Below are positions 8,355-16,892 of a stretch of DNA of 52,509 nucleotides, in pieces (position 1 is the first letter of the stretch; each line of letters opens with the position of its first letter). The position numbers and the translations under genes are program-made. The notes beneath the pieces were generated by a model. That model searched no databases. It saw nothing but the letters and a program-made list of their open reading frames with translations, and was not told the DNA's origin. This DNA is from Clostridia bacterium. Its GTDB lineage: Bacteria; Bacillota; Clostridia; TANB77; CAG-508. Where the stretch lies: assembly GCA_017510525.1 (NCBI GenBank), contig JAFWNC010000026.1:1-52509 (forward strand), read 5' to 3'.

Positions 8355-9668
8355 ATGGGATTTATTAAAGCTTTTGCGGGAGCTCTTGGCGGTTCTTTCG
8401 CTGATCAATGGAAGGATTTTTTAGTACCAATGCAAGGTGTTTCACCTACAGCTGCTGTTTTTCCAGCTGTTAAACAAGGTACTGACGCTGGAAGAGGTTC
8501 TAATACTAAAGGTTCAGAAAATATAATTTCTAATGGAAGTAAAATTGTTGTTCCTGAGGGAATGGCTCTTATTACTTTACAAGATGGTGCTGTAACAGGA
8601 TGTGTTGCTGAGGCTGGTGGTTTTATTTGGTCTTCAGATGATCCTAATTCTAAATCTATGTTTGGAGGAGATGGATTCTTTTCTTCAACTTTTGGTCAAA
8701 GTTGGCAAAGATTTAAGTTTGGTGGTGTTCCAGGTTCTCAACAATTAGCTGTTTTTGTTAATTTAAAAGAGATTCCTAATAATCGTTTTGGAACTCAAAA
8801 TCCAATTCGTTGGATGGATCCATTCTTAGAGACTAAGATGGGTGCTATTGCTAGAGGTACTTATACTTTAAAAATAGTTGATCCAATTTTATTTATTAAA
8901 AATTATGTTCCTGCTTCATTTATTCAACCAGGTGGTGGAGTTTTTGATTTTGCTGATATGGATAATGATGCTGGTGAGCAATTATTTAATGAAGTTATTT
9001 CTTGTTTAGGTCCTACTTTTGTAAGCTTTACAAAAGAGCATAATGGTCCTGTTGAAATAGAAGATTTCCAAGGTGATCAATTAACTCTTGGTAAATGTTT
9101 ATCTGCTGCTGTTGAAGAAGGATATCAATGGAAAACTGATCGTGGTCTTGAAGTTGGTAAAGTTGCTATTATTAGTTTAGATTATGATGAGCAATCTATG
9201 GAATTCTTAAATCAAGCTCGTCAAGCTGATGTAGAGTTAAGACAAAGAAAGAAAATGGGTGCTGCTTACAGCGAGAATTTAGCTGGTATGATGGCTTCTG
9301 ATAGTGGAGAGGCTATGAGAAATGCTGCTAGTAACCCAAACGGAGCTATGATGGGATTTTGGGGTATGAATATGGCTGGTCAAACTGGTGCAAATATGAT
9401 GGGTGCTGCTGCTAATATGCAACAACAACAATTTGCTCAACAACAAGAAATGCAAAAACAACAAGCTGAGCAAGAGGCTAATCAACAACCTGCTGAGCCT
9501 CAAGAGCCTGCTCAAAATGAGCAACCTCAAGATAATCAAGCAGGTTCTACACAAGCTGGAGGAGAGGATCCTTATGAGAAGCTTGCTAAGGCTAAAAAGT
9601 TATTAGATGATGGTGTTATTTCTCAAGAGGAGTTTGATGCTTTAAAGTCTAAGCTTTTAGGGTTATAG
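8355..9668 (+). CDS. SPFH-domain protein with SHOCT tail (YdjI / virion-core-like)
   Basis: The protein has 437 residues. The N-terminal two thirds are an SPFH/virion-core-like domain (PEGMALITLQDGAV, IPNNRFGTQNPIRWMDPFLE). Next come a Met/Gly/Gln-rich low-complexity linker (about 320-400) and a C-terminal SHOCT motif (KLAKAKKLLDDGVISQEEFD). It resembles B. subtilis YdjI, encoded in the PspA-linked ydjFGHI operon and tied to membrane stress scaffolding. The next gene is a YdjG-like zinc-ribbon protein, which supports this. No pspA homologue is in the window. Spacing to AAGGAGG is ideal. Function beyond membrane organisation is an inference. Confidence 0.8.
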   Translation: MGFIKAFAGALGGSFADQWKDFLVPMQGVSPTAAVFPAVKQGTDAGRGSNTKGSENIISNGSKIVVPEGMALITLQDGAVTGCVAEAGGFIWSSDDPNSKSMFGGDGFFSSTFGQSWQRFKFGGVPGSQQLAVFVNLKEIPNNRFGTQNPIRWMDPFLETKMGAIARGTYTLKIVDPILFIKNYVPASFIQPGGGVFDFADMDNDAGEQLFNEVISCLGPTFVSFTKEHNGPVEIEDFQGDQLTLGKCLSAAVEEGYQWKTDRGLEVGKVAIISLDYDEQSMEFLNQARQADVELRQRKKMGAAYSENLAGMMASDSGEAMRNAASNPNGAMMGFWGMNMAGQTGANMMGAAANMQQQQFAQQQEMQKQQAEQEANQQPAEPQEPAQNEQPQDNQAGSTQAGGEDPYEKLAKAKKLLDDGVISQEEFDALKSKLLGL

Positions 9669-9674
9669 AATTGT

Positions 9675-9700
9675 GGGCGGGGACAAGCCTCGCCCCTACA
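9675..9700. repeat. R2 palindromic repeat copy
   Basis: GGGCGGGGACAAGCCTCGCC followed by CCTACA, just after the stop of the SPFH gene. Confidence 0.7.
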
Positions 9701-9728
9701 GATATATTAAAATTTAATATGTAGTATT

Positions 9729-9765
9729 TAGGCAAGAAGAATTATGTTTTTCTTGCCTATATTTA
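9729..9765 (+). terminator. Probable terminator
   Basis: The hairpin arms TAGGCAAGAA / TTCTTGCCTA are followed by a T-rich stretch downstream of the SPFH gene. Confidence 0.5.
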
Positions 9766-9787
9766 TATAATTGGAAATTTCTGGTTT

Positions 9788-9814
9788 TATGGAGCACTTA
9801 AGTGCTACGCTACG
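9788..9814. repeat. R3 palindrome copy
   Basis: TATGGAGCACTTAAGTGCTA then CGCTACG. Related copies lie at 8143, 16729 and 19840. It overlaps the open upstream extension of the next reading frame, which argues against a start there. Confidence 0.6.
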
Positions 9815-9857
9815 GATGTATTGTAATGAACAATTATTCAGATTGGAGAGAGAAAAA

Positions 9858-11276
9858 ATGAGTGATGTTGATATGGAAGAACAAAAGGTTGTACAGACTG
9901 ATGTTGGAGCTAAAGATGGACAAAATCAATGTCCTAAGTGTGGTTCAACTGATATTTCTTTAAATGTTAAGTCTGGACTTTTGAGATGTAATTTTTGTAG
10001 ACATGAGTTTGAGTCTAAAAAGGTTGAAGGATTAGAAACGGATATTTCTAAGCTTGAAGGAGAGGTTATTGGTTCTGGTTCAAAAGATATTGAAAAAGAT
10101 GCACAGAATATGATTACTTTTAAATGTAGTAGTTGTGGGGCAGAGGTTGTTGTTGATACAGAAGAGTCTACTCAGGCTAGATGTCACTGGTGTAGAAATA
10201 CTTTATCTGTAAATCAGCAGATTCCAAATGGTGCTGTTCCTGATGTTGTTTTACCTTTTAAGGTTACTAAGAATGAAGCTAAACAGAAAATTGAAGAATT
10301 TGTTGGAAAGAGAAAGTTCTTTGCTCATCCTAAATTTAGAGAGGAATTTACTACTGAAAATATAATGGGTGTTTATTGTCCTTATATGGTTGTTGATGTT
10401 AATGCTCATTCTCATCTTTCTGGTCAAGGAGAACATAAAGTTAGATCTTATACTCGTGGCGAGGGTGAAAATAGAAGAACTTATTATGATGCTAATTTGT
10501 ATGATGTTGAAAGAGATTTTGATTTGACTATAAGTGGTTTAACAGTTGAGTCAAGTTCTGATAAATTAGATAAACATTCTAATAAGACTAATAATATTAT
10601 TAATTCTATTATGCCTTTTGATACTGAGAATAGTGTTAAATGGGATTCTAACTATTTGAAGGGTTATACTTCTGAGAAAAGGGATGTTAATATTGATCAA
10701 TTACGTCCTATTGTTGATTCTCAGTCAAAGGATATTGCTAGATTTACTGCAAATTCTACTTTAAAAGAATATGATCGTGGTGTTCGTTGGGATACTGAGA
10801 AACTTGATGTTAAGGGTAAACAATGGAAATCTGCTTATTTACCTATTTGGCTTTATAGTTATTTAGAGAAAAAGGGAAATGATTCTTTACTTCATTATGT
10901 TGCTGTTAATGCTAGAACTAAGGAGACTATGGGTAGTGTTCCTATTCATATGCCTAAATTGTTTGGCGTTTCTGCTTTAATAGAGCTTTTAGGTATACTA
11001 TTAGTTCTATTTGTTGATTGGGATTATAAATGGTTATTTTTACTTATTGGTATTATTTATTTTGGAATTATGTATATGAGATATCGTAATACTGGTGCTA
11101 GACATCATCATGAGACAGAGACTGATTCAAAGATGTCTAATTTAAAACAAAAAGATGAGTTGGTTAAGAAGATGACTGGACTTTCTAATTCTAGGATGGA
11201 AGGTGCGAATAATACAAGGGTAGAGGGTACTAATATTAGTCAGAAATTGATGGATAGTATTAAGAATGGATTATAA
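9858..11276 (+). CDS. TFIIB-type zinc-ribbon membrane protein (YdjG-like)
   Basis: The protein has 472 residues. The first zinc ribbon (CPKCGSTDISLN...CNFCRHEF) is at about 25-50 and a second (CSSCGAEVVV...CHWCRNT) at about 95-125. A large beta-rich domain (DVERDFDLTISGLTVESS) follows, then two hydrophobic segments (LIELLGILLVLFVDW and WLFLLIGIIYFGIMYM) near 395-430 and a soluble tail. This matches YdjG-type proteins, partner of the SPFH protein encoded upstream. The frame is open from 9771 through an R3 repeat; the ATG at 9858 has GGAGAG seven bases before it and is preferred. The role is probably in a membrane-stress scaffold (inference). Confidence 0.78.
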   Translation: MSDVDMEEQKVVQTDVGAKDGQNQCPKCGSTDISLNVKSGLLRCNFCRHEFESKKVEGLETDISKLEGEVIGSGSKDIEKDAQNMITFKCSSCGAEVVVDTEESTQARCHWCRNTLSVNQQIPNGAVPDVVLPFKVTKNEAKQKIEEFVGKRKFFAHPKFREEFTTENIMGVYCPYMVVDVNAHSHLSGQGEHKVRSYTRGEGENRRTYYDANLYDVERDFDLTISGLTVESSSDKLDKHSNKTNNIINSIMPFDTENSVKWDSNYLKGYTSEKRDVNIDQLRPIVDSQSKDIARFTANSTLKEYDRGVRWDTEKLDVKGKQWKSAYLPIWLYSYLEKKGNDSLLHYVAVNARTKETMGSVPIHMPKLFGVSALIELLGILLVLFVDWDYKWLFLLIGIIYFGIMYMRYRNTGARHHHETETDSKMSNLKQKDELVKKMTGLSNSRMEGANNTRVEGTNISQKLMDSIKNGL

Positions 11277-11283
11277 TTATATT

Positions 11284-11319
11284 AAAAAAACACCAGATTA
11301 AAAATCTGGTGTTTTTTTA
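11284..11319. terminator. Bidirectional terminator between convergent genes
   Basis: AAACACCAGATT / AATCTGGTGTTT forms a 12-bp stem with an A run on one side and a T run on the other. It serves the zinc-ribbon gene (+) and the recombinase gene (-). Confidence 0.9.
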
Positions 11320-12318
11320 CATATCTGATAGGGGGTTGCTTTCAACTGCATTTCTAACTTGTTCATTATCTACATGAGTGTATATTTCTGTTGTGGAAAT
11401 GCTTTCGTGTCCTAGCAATTCTTGAAGTGCTCTTATATCAACATTTCCATATTTATACATTAGTGTTGCGGCTGTATGTCTTAGTTTATGTACAGAGTAT
11501 TTTTTTTGATCAATTCCAGCATATCGTAGTTCTTCTTTTACAATATATTGTACTGTTCTGTTACTAATTCTTTTTCGTTGTTCACTTAGAAATAGTGCAT
11601 CTTTAGAAGCGGCTTTTACACCTTCTCTTGGACGTTCTTCTAAATAATTTTTTATTGCTTTTATACATGATTTGTTTAAATAAATTGTTCTTTCTTTATT
11701 TCCTTTTCCAATAACATTTAGTTTATTATTTTCAAAATCGATATCTTTTATATTTATATTTACTAATTCAGATAAACGCATACCACAATTTAAAAATAGA
11801 GTTATTATTGCATAGTTTCTTGTTGAATTATCATGGTTGCCATGTGCTAATGGAGCAGGGTTAGATGCAACTTCTAATAATTCTTTACTTTGTTCTAATG
11901 TTAAATATTTAGGAAGTCTTCTATCAAGCTTTGGACTTTCTAAGTCTTGAGCAGGATTTATAGGTAATTTTTTAGATTTATTACATAGATAATTAAAGAA
12001 TACTCTTATACTTGCTGTTTTTCTAGCTAGAGTAGCGGGTTTGCTTCTATAAGTATTTTTTAAATATGCAAGGAAAGAGTGAATATCTTCAAGTTTGATT
12101 TGTTTTATTGTGTCTAGGGTTAAATCAGATATTTCTATTGTTTTTAATTCTTCTATATCGCAGTTTCCAGCTAAGCCAAATTTGTGTTTTATGAATTTAA
12201 GAAAGTGGGCTATATCATAATTATATTCTTTTATAGTGTTCTCAGATTTATTCAAAATAGTTGAGGAATAGTCTAAAAAATCATTTACAAATTCAGGATT
12301 GTTTTCTCTTTCTATCAT
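11317..12318 (-). CDS. Tyrosine recombinase/integrase (XerC/D-like)
   Basis: This 333-residue enzyme has an N-terminal SAM-like DNA-binding domain (NTIKEYNYDIAHFLKFI, ATLARKTASIRVFFNYL). The catalytic domain carries the Arg of GMRLSEL, the Lys of GKGNKER, HKLRH, LGHESISTTEIYTHV and the nucleophile Tyr. Length and layout fit XerC/XerD/CodV-type site-specific recombinases used for chromosome dimer resolution or cassette mobility. A GTG codon three codons upstream (12327) is nearly in contact with the AAGGAC site, so the ATG at 12318 is chosen. It is a single gene facing against its neighbours. No attachment site could be identified. Confidence 0.87.
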   Translation of the reverse strand: MIERENNPEFVNDFLDYSSTILNKSENTIKEYNYDIAHFLKFIKHKFGLAGNCDIEELKTIEISDLTLDTIKQIKLEDIHSFLAYLKNTYRSKPATLARKTASIRVFFNYLCNKSKKLPINPAQDLESPKLDRRLPKYLTLEQSKELLEVASNPAPLAHGNHDNSTRNYAIITLFLNCGMRLSELVNINIKDIDFENNKLNVIGKGNKERTIYLNKSCIKAIKNYLEERPREGVKAASKDALFLSEQRKRISNRTVQYIVKEELRYAGIDQKKYSVHKLRHTAATLMYKYGNVDIRALQELLGHESISTTEIYTHVDNEQVRNAVESNPLSDM

Positions 12319-12463
12319 TTTTATCACGTCCTTTTTTATATTTATATTGATTATAATATTAAATTAATATAATTAAAAGTATTATTTGTTTTTTTATAAA
12401 AATATTTTCTTGACTGCAATTTTTTTTATTGGTAAAATGATGAAAAGTATAAAGGAGGTTTTT

Positions 12464-12955
12464 ATGAAAAATAAATTTTTAAGTATGGTTATAATAATTA
12501 TTCTTTCTGTTATTTTAGTTGCTTTGATCTTATTTGGTGGTAGAAAAGATGATAATAAAAATGAAAATAATAACAGTAATAATACTAATGTTACTAATGT
12601 AACAAATTCTAATTCTACAAAAACAAATAATACTGAGGTTAGTGAAGAGGTTTTAAAAGTTGGAAATTATACATTACAATATGGAAAATATAGTGGAGAT
12701 AGTTATATAAATGGTACTGATGTTGACCCTGTTAAAGTAACTTATGTAATTAACTCTGATGGTACATATTCATATTATATTAAAGATGAAAAAAACTATA
12801 CAGGTACTTATACTGTTAAGGATTTTTCAAAAGTTGGTTTGGATGACACATATGGAGTTGAATTTGAAGATGGATCGAAATTAATTGTTCCTAAAAATGA
12901 TACTTTAAGATATATAGCTGGTGCTGAATCAGAATTAACATTTGTTGGTAAATAA
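12464..12955 (+). CDS. Small membrane-anchored exported protein, unknown function
   Basis: The protein has 163 residues. An N-terminal membrane anchor or signal (MVIIIILSVILVALILFGG, about 7-25) precedes an Asn/Thr/Ser-rich linker (about 30-62) and a beta-rich C-terminal domain with repeated Tyr/Gly (GNYTLQYGKYSGDSYINGTD, DGTYSYYIKDEKNYTGTYTV). The frame is open from 12386, but the ATG at 12464 has AAAGGAGG seven bases upstream and gives a sensible signal segment. Probably surface-exposed. The family is not recognised. Confidence 0.7.
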   Translation: MKNKFLSMVIIIILSVILVALILFGGRKDDNKNENNNSNNTNVTNVTNSNSTKTNNTEVSEEVLKVGNYTLQYGKYSGDSYINGTDVDPVKVTYVINSDGTYSYYIKDEKNYTGTYTVKDFSKVGLDDTYGVEFEDGSKLIVPKNDTLRYIAGAESELTFVGK

Positions 12956-13001
12956 TATAATATTGTGCTTTTCACAAATACATAGGGTAGGGCAAGAAGA
13001 G

Positions 13002-13026
13002 CGGATGACCAATGGTCGCCCCTACA
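13002..13026. repeat. R2 palindromic repeat copy
   Basis: CGGATGACCAATGGTCGCCC followed by CTACA. It lies between the exported-protein gene and hppA. Confidence 0.65.
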
Positions 13027-13030
13027 TGTA

Positions 13031-13075
13031 ATAAGGAACTTTGGAAGACATCTTCCAAAAGTTCCTTATTTTTAT
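13031..13075 (+). terminator. Rho-independent terminator upstream of hppA
   Basis: AAGGAACTTTGGAAGA / TCTTCCAAAAGTTCCTT stem followed by ATTTTTATT. The hppA -35 box starts at its 3' edge. Confidence 0.8.
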
Positions 13076-13278
13076 TGAAAAATCCCATAAAATGTGATAT
13101 ACTTTTTATGTTTCCTATTTTATAGGAGTTAGATATAAAACAGAAAGAAGGGGTTAAAGCTAAAAGAAATTTCTCTGGAGAAAGGGCACATTGTGATGTG
13201 CTCCTACATATCTCGTAGAGTTGTAACTGTCGGAAAAGAAACACTAATAGGTAAAAAAGACCAAAAGGAGGAATCATT
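13075..13278 (+). promoter_or_regulatory. Promoter and structured 5' leader of hppA
   Basis: TTGAAA (13075-13080) and TATACT (13098-13103) are 17 bases apart. The transcript would have an untranslated leader of about 165 bases with a TTCTC/GAGAA hairpin and a GGCACAT/ATGTGCTC hairpin, before AAAGGAGG. Leader length and structure suggest control by an RNA element, but it could not be assigned to a known riboswitch class. Confidence 0.55.
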
Positions 13279-15417
13279 ATGAATAGTATTTTACTTATTG
13301 CGGTGTTATTCATCGCTATTTTAGGCGTTTCATACGCGGCTTTTAACTTTGTGAAGGTTAAAAACCTTCCTGAAGGAACGGAAACAATGTCTGAAATTGC
13401 TGCAGCAATTAGAGAGGGCGCAAATGAATTCCTTATGAAGGAATACAAGGTTCTCATTTTTGTTATTATAGCTGTTGTTGCAATATTTAGTATTTTTATC
13501 CAACCTTCAAGCGGTATTGCGTTTGTAATTGGTACTGTTATGAGTGGTTTAGCCGGATACGTTGGTATGAAGGCTGCTACTTATGCAAATGTGCGTGTTG
13601 CAAATCGTGCCCGGGAAACAAAAAGTATAGGAAAAACACTTAAAGTTGCCTTAAGAGGCGGTTCTGTTATGGGTTTATGTGTCAGTGCATTTGCTTTGAT
13701 AGGACTTGTAATTGTCTTCTTTATTTTTAACGGTCAGTTACAAAACTTAGGTGCTGTTACGAACTGGTGCGGTATATCTTATGAGCCATTTTCGATGACT
13801 TTGTCATCATATGCACTTGGCTGTTCGATTATTGCTATGTTCAACCGTGTTGGCGGTGGTATTTATACAAAGGCTGCTGATATGGGTGCAGACCTGGTTG
13901 GTAAGACCGAGGAAAATATTCCTGAGGATGATCCTCGAAATCCGGCCGTTATTGCTGACTGTGTTGGTGATAACGTAGGTGATACTGCAGGTCTTGGCTC
14001 TGATCTTTTAGAGAGCTATATGGGCGCACTGATTAGTTCAATTGTTTATATTATTTATCTTTTCAGTAGATATAATAATCAGGGATTGAACTTCAGTCTT
14101 GAGACGTTGCAAAAGCTGTATATGTATCCGATTTTATTCTGTGGTATAGGACTTTTTTCTTGTATCATCGGATTGTTGTTCATATTCAGCAAAAAGGACG
14201 GCAAAGATCCTCATAAAGAGCTGAATACAGCCACATGGATTTCAGCTGGACTTACTGCTATTTTAAATCTGGCAATGACATACTGGATTTTTAATGGGGT
14301 AGATTTCGGCGATTTGCCATTTAGATTTGGCGGCTATTCACTCTTTATATCAGCACTTCTGGGTATTCTTTCTGGTATAATAATTGGCGGTATAGCTGAG
14401 TATTATACAAGTTATGATTACTCTCCAACAAAAAAGATTGCGGACTTTTCTAAGGAAGGTCCTGCTATCACAATAACAGAAGGTATGGCTGTTGGTATGA
14501 AGTCAACTTTGTTATCAGTTATAGTTCTCGGTATTGCAATTATCATTGCACATGCTTTAGCTGGTAATTTTGGTGTTGCTATTGCTGCTATGGGTATGTT
14601 GTCATTTGTTGGTATTACGGTATCTGTTGACACATATGGCCCGATTTCAGACAATGCTGGTGGTATTGCTGAGATGAGTGAGCTTGGTGATGATGTTCGT
14701 GAAATTACTGATAAGTTAGATTCAGTTGGTAATACAACTGCTGCTATTGGTAAAGGATTCGCAATTGGTTCAGCAGCTTTTGCGGCTGTTTCATTGATGA
14801 TTTCTTTTATTTGTTCATTCTCACCGGCTGATGCAGAGATTTCTTTGGATTTGATGAATCCTAAGATTCTTGCAGGTACACTTATAGGTGCGGCAATAAC
14901 TTTCTATTTCTCAGGTTTATTGATTGAAGCTGTTTCCAAGTCGGCTCAGAAAATGGTTGACGAGGTTAGAAGACAGTTTAGAGAGATAAAAGGCTTGAGG
15001 GAAGGTAAAGCTAAACCTGATTACAAACTTTGTGTTGGTATTGCTACCACTGGCGCACTTCATGAGATGAAAGCACCTGCTCTCATATCTATTCTTGTTC
15101 CTGTTGGTTCAGGTTTTATTATGGGACCGGAGTTTGTAGCTGGTATTTTGATTGGTTCGACAATTTCTGCTATTATGCTTGCAATCTTCTGCGGAAACGC
15201 AGGCGGCGCTTGGGATAACTCTAAGAAGTATATCGAAAGCCTCGGTAAGAAAGGTACCAATGCTCACCACGCTGCTGTTGTTGGTGATACTGTTGGTGAT
15301 CCTTTAAAAGATACAGTTGGTCCTTCACTGGATATTCTCATTAAAATTATGAGTACTGTTTCTCTTATTATGGCTGCAATCTTTAGCCGTTACAATCTTC
15401 TTGATTTACTGTTTTAA
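13279..15417 (+). CDS. hppA: K+-dependent membrane-bound pyrophosphatase (Na+ or H+ pump)
   Basis: This 712-residue polytopic membrane enzyme couples pyrophosphate hydrolysis to ion export. Diagnostic blocks are [40 protein letters not shown] (substrate/Mg2+ site), [16 protein letters not shown] and [34 protein letters not shown] has Ala, not Lys, at the position known to separate K+-dependent from K+-independent enzymes, so K+ dependence is expected; Na+ versus H+ cannot be fixed by eye. About 16 membrane helices are expected. Codon use (more C/G at third positions) differs from its neighbours, hinting at separate ancestry or high expression. The ATG follows GGAGG. Confidence 0.93.
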   Translation: MNSILLIAVLFIAILGVSYAAFNFVKVKNLPEGTETMSEIAAAIREGANEFLMKEYKVLIFVIIAVVAIFSIFIQPSSGIAFVIGTVMSGLAGYVGMKAATYANVRVANRARETKSIGKTLKVALRGGSVMGLCVSAFALIGLVIVFFIFNGQLQNLGAVTNWCGISYEPFSMTLSSYALGCSIIAMFNRVGGGIYTKAADMGADLVGKTEENIPEDDPRNPAVIADCVGDNVGDTAGLGSDLLESYMGALISSIVYIIYLFSRYNNQGLNFSLETLQKLYMYPILFCGIGLFSCIIGLLFIFSKKDGKDPHKELNTATWISAGLTAILNLAMTYWIFNGVDFGDLPFRFGGYSLFISALLGILSGIIIGGIAEYYTSYDYSPTKKIADFSKEGPAITITEGMAVGMKSTLLSVIVLGIAIIIAHALAGNFGVAIAAMGMLSFVGITVSVDTYGPISDNAGGIAEMSELGDDVREITDKLDSVGNTTAAIGKGFAIGSAAFAAVSLMISFICSFSPADAEISLDLMNPKILAGTLIGAAITFYFSGLLIEAVSKSAQKMVDEVRRQFREIKGLREGKAKPDYKLCVGIATTGALHEMKAPALISILVPVGSGFIMGPEFVAGILIGSTISAIMLAIFCGNAGGAWDNSKKYIESLGKKGTNAHHAAVVGDTVGDPLKDTVGPSLDILIKIMSTVSLIMAAIFSRYNLLDLLF

Positions 15418-15427
15418 ACAAATTAAT

Positions 15428-15460
15428 GCCTCCCGGATAATTCTGGGGGGTTTTTTTCTT
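15428..15460 (+). terminator. hppA terminator
   Basis: CCTCCCGGA / TCTGGGGGG stem with T7 tract immediately after hppA. Confidence 0.85.
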
Positions 15461-15465
15461 TTATA

Positions 15466-15495
15466 TTGTAAATCTGATTATCATAATGATATAAT
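15466..15495 (+). promoter_or_regulatory. SigA-type promoter of the DUF218 gene
   Basis: TTGTAA and TATAAT are 18 bases apart, starting in the AT-rich stretch behind the hppA terminator. The expected transcript start is near 15502, which argues for the GTG at 15520 as start codon. Confidence 0.6.
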
Positions 15496-15519
15496 TAATA
15501 TATGTTGGAGGAGAAAAGG

Positions 15520-16725
15520 GTGATTAAAAAAGCTAAGATTGTATTAAAAGTATTGTTATTTCTGATTTGTATTTTTTTCTTTGTATTTTTAAATAAAAGC
15601 GATGATATAATTCAAAGTTTAATAATCAGATTGTTCTTTGGATTTTTTACTCTAAAAATTATTTGTGATTTTATATTGTTTATTAGAAAAAAATTTCAAA
15701 AACATAAATATTCTTATTCTATAGTATTGTATTTAGGATTAGTTTTATTTTTGGCAATAAATGTTTCTAGGCATTTTTTCTTGTTTATTAATAATCTATA
15801 TTCTACAAGCATTAGTGATATATATATAAATACTTTGGATTCATTTGAATATTTTTCTTATTTAGTTATTCCAATGATTTTACTATTAGCTTTATATAGT
15901 ATAGGAACTAATATTGTTTTAATAAAAAAAGAGGGATTTGTTTTTGGAAATTTATTAGGAATTATTTTTGGAGTTATTATTTTATTAGGTGCTGCTGCTA
16001 GTCAAAATATTTATTTAGTTACTAAAAATATAGAATTAATTAGTTCAGAGGTTTATATTAAGAGATTTATAGATATAAGTTTGAATTCAGCTCTTTGCTA
16101 TTTTTATTCTGTTATTTTGGCAACATTATATTGTAATATTAGAGCTGCAAAATATAAGCCAGACTATGATAAAGACTTTATTATTATATTAGGTTCACAG
16201 ATAAGAGCTGATGGCTCTTTGATGCCTCTTCTTAAAGCTAGAGTTGACAAAGCTATTGAGTTTGCAAAAGAACAAAAAGAAAAAGAAAATCGTGATATTA
16301 TTTTTATTCCTTCAGGCGGTCAAGGCCCTGATGAAATAGTTTCTGAAGCTGAAAGTATGAAGAAATATTTGATTGAAAATGGTATAGATCCAAAGAATAT
16401 TGTAATTGAAGATAAATCAACTAGTACTATTCAAAATATGAAATTTTCTAAAGAGATAATAGATGAGCTTAATAAAGATGGTAATGTTGTTTTTTCAACT
16501 AATGATTTTCATGTTTTTAGAAGTGGCGTAATTGCTAGTAATGAAGGACTAGATTGTGTTGGAATGGGTTGTAAGACAAAACGATATTTTTATGTGAATG
16601 CTTTGATTAGGGAGTTTTTTGCAAATGTTATTTCAGAGAGAAAAACACATTTGTTGATCATTACAATAATGAATCTTATTTTATTGTTGTTGGTTTTCAT
16701 AGGTTATAGATATAATTTAATTTAG
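15520..16725 (+). CDS. YdcF/ElyC/SanA-family (DUF218) membrane protein
   Basis: The protein has 401 residues. The N-terminal half holds about six hydrophobic helices (LKVLLFLICIFFFVFL through NSALCYFYSVILATLYC). The DUF218 domain follows (about 215-355): DFIIILGSQIRADGS, PSGGQGPDEIVSEAESM, EDKSTSTIQNMKFSKEI and STNDFHVFRSG. A last C-terminal helix is present. DUF218 proteins of this kind act in cell envelope maintenance. The reading frame opens at 15502, but GGAGGAG at 15507-15513 lies inside that extension and serves the GTG at 15520. R3/terminator sequence follows the stop. Confidence 0.8.
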   Translation: MIKKAKIVLKVLLFLICIFFFVFLNKSDDIIQSLIIRLFFGFFTLKIICDFILFIRKKFQKHKYSYSIVLYLGLVLFLAINVSRHFFLFINNLYSTSISDIYINTLDSFEYFSYLVIPMILLLALYSIGTNIVLIKKEGFVFGNLLGIIFGVIILLGAAASQNIYLVTKNIELISSEVYIKRFIDISLNSALCYFYSVILATLYCNIRAAKYKPDYDKDFIIILGSQIRADGSLMPLLKARVDKAIEFAKEQKEKENRDIIFIPSGGQGPDEIVSEAESMKKYLIENGIDPKNIVIEDKSTSTIQNMKFSKEIIDELNKDGNVVFSTNDFHVFRSGVIASNEGLDCVGMGCKTKRYFYVNALIREFFANVISERKTHLLIITIMNLILLLLVFIGYRYNLI

Positions 16726-16728
16726 TAA

Positions 16729-16760
16729 TATGGAGCACTTTGAGTAGCTCCATATTTTTT
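16729..16760 (+). terminator. R3-type palindrome acting as terminator
   Basis: TATGGAGC...GCTCCATA followed by T6. This is the R3 repeat used as a transcription terminator for the DUF218 gene. Confidence 0.65.
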
Positions 16761-16765
16761 GTATA

Positions 16766-16886
16766 TTGTCAAATTGGTGGATTTATGGTATAATACTGCC
16801 ATTCTAGTGAATTCTAGGCTTATTTTTTATAATCTCCTTATGGAGTTTAGCATATAGAGAAAATAGTCATCAAATTAAAAGGAGGT
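16766..16886 (+). promoter_or_regulatory. L1 leader, copy A: promoter plus conserved 5' UTR
   Basis: TTGTCA-17-TATAAT (16789-16794), then exactly seven bases to TTCTAG. The leader holds hairpin 1 (TCTAG-TGAATT-CTAGG, closing with a U-G pair), an AT spacer, hairpin 2 (CTCC-TTAT-GGAG), the CATAT...TAGTCATCAAAT block and AAAAGGAGG. CTCCTT of hairpin 2 is complementary to the Shine-Dalgarno. The same element precedes three other unrelated genes in this window. Confidence 0.8.
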
Positions 16887-16892
16887 TTTTTT

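Noticed and set aside
11317..12318. Tyrosine recombinase as integrase of a nearby prophage or integrative element
   Set aside because: No tRNA, direct repeats or phage structural genes were found around it; it looks like a lone Xer-type gene.
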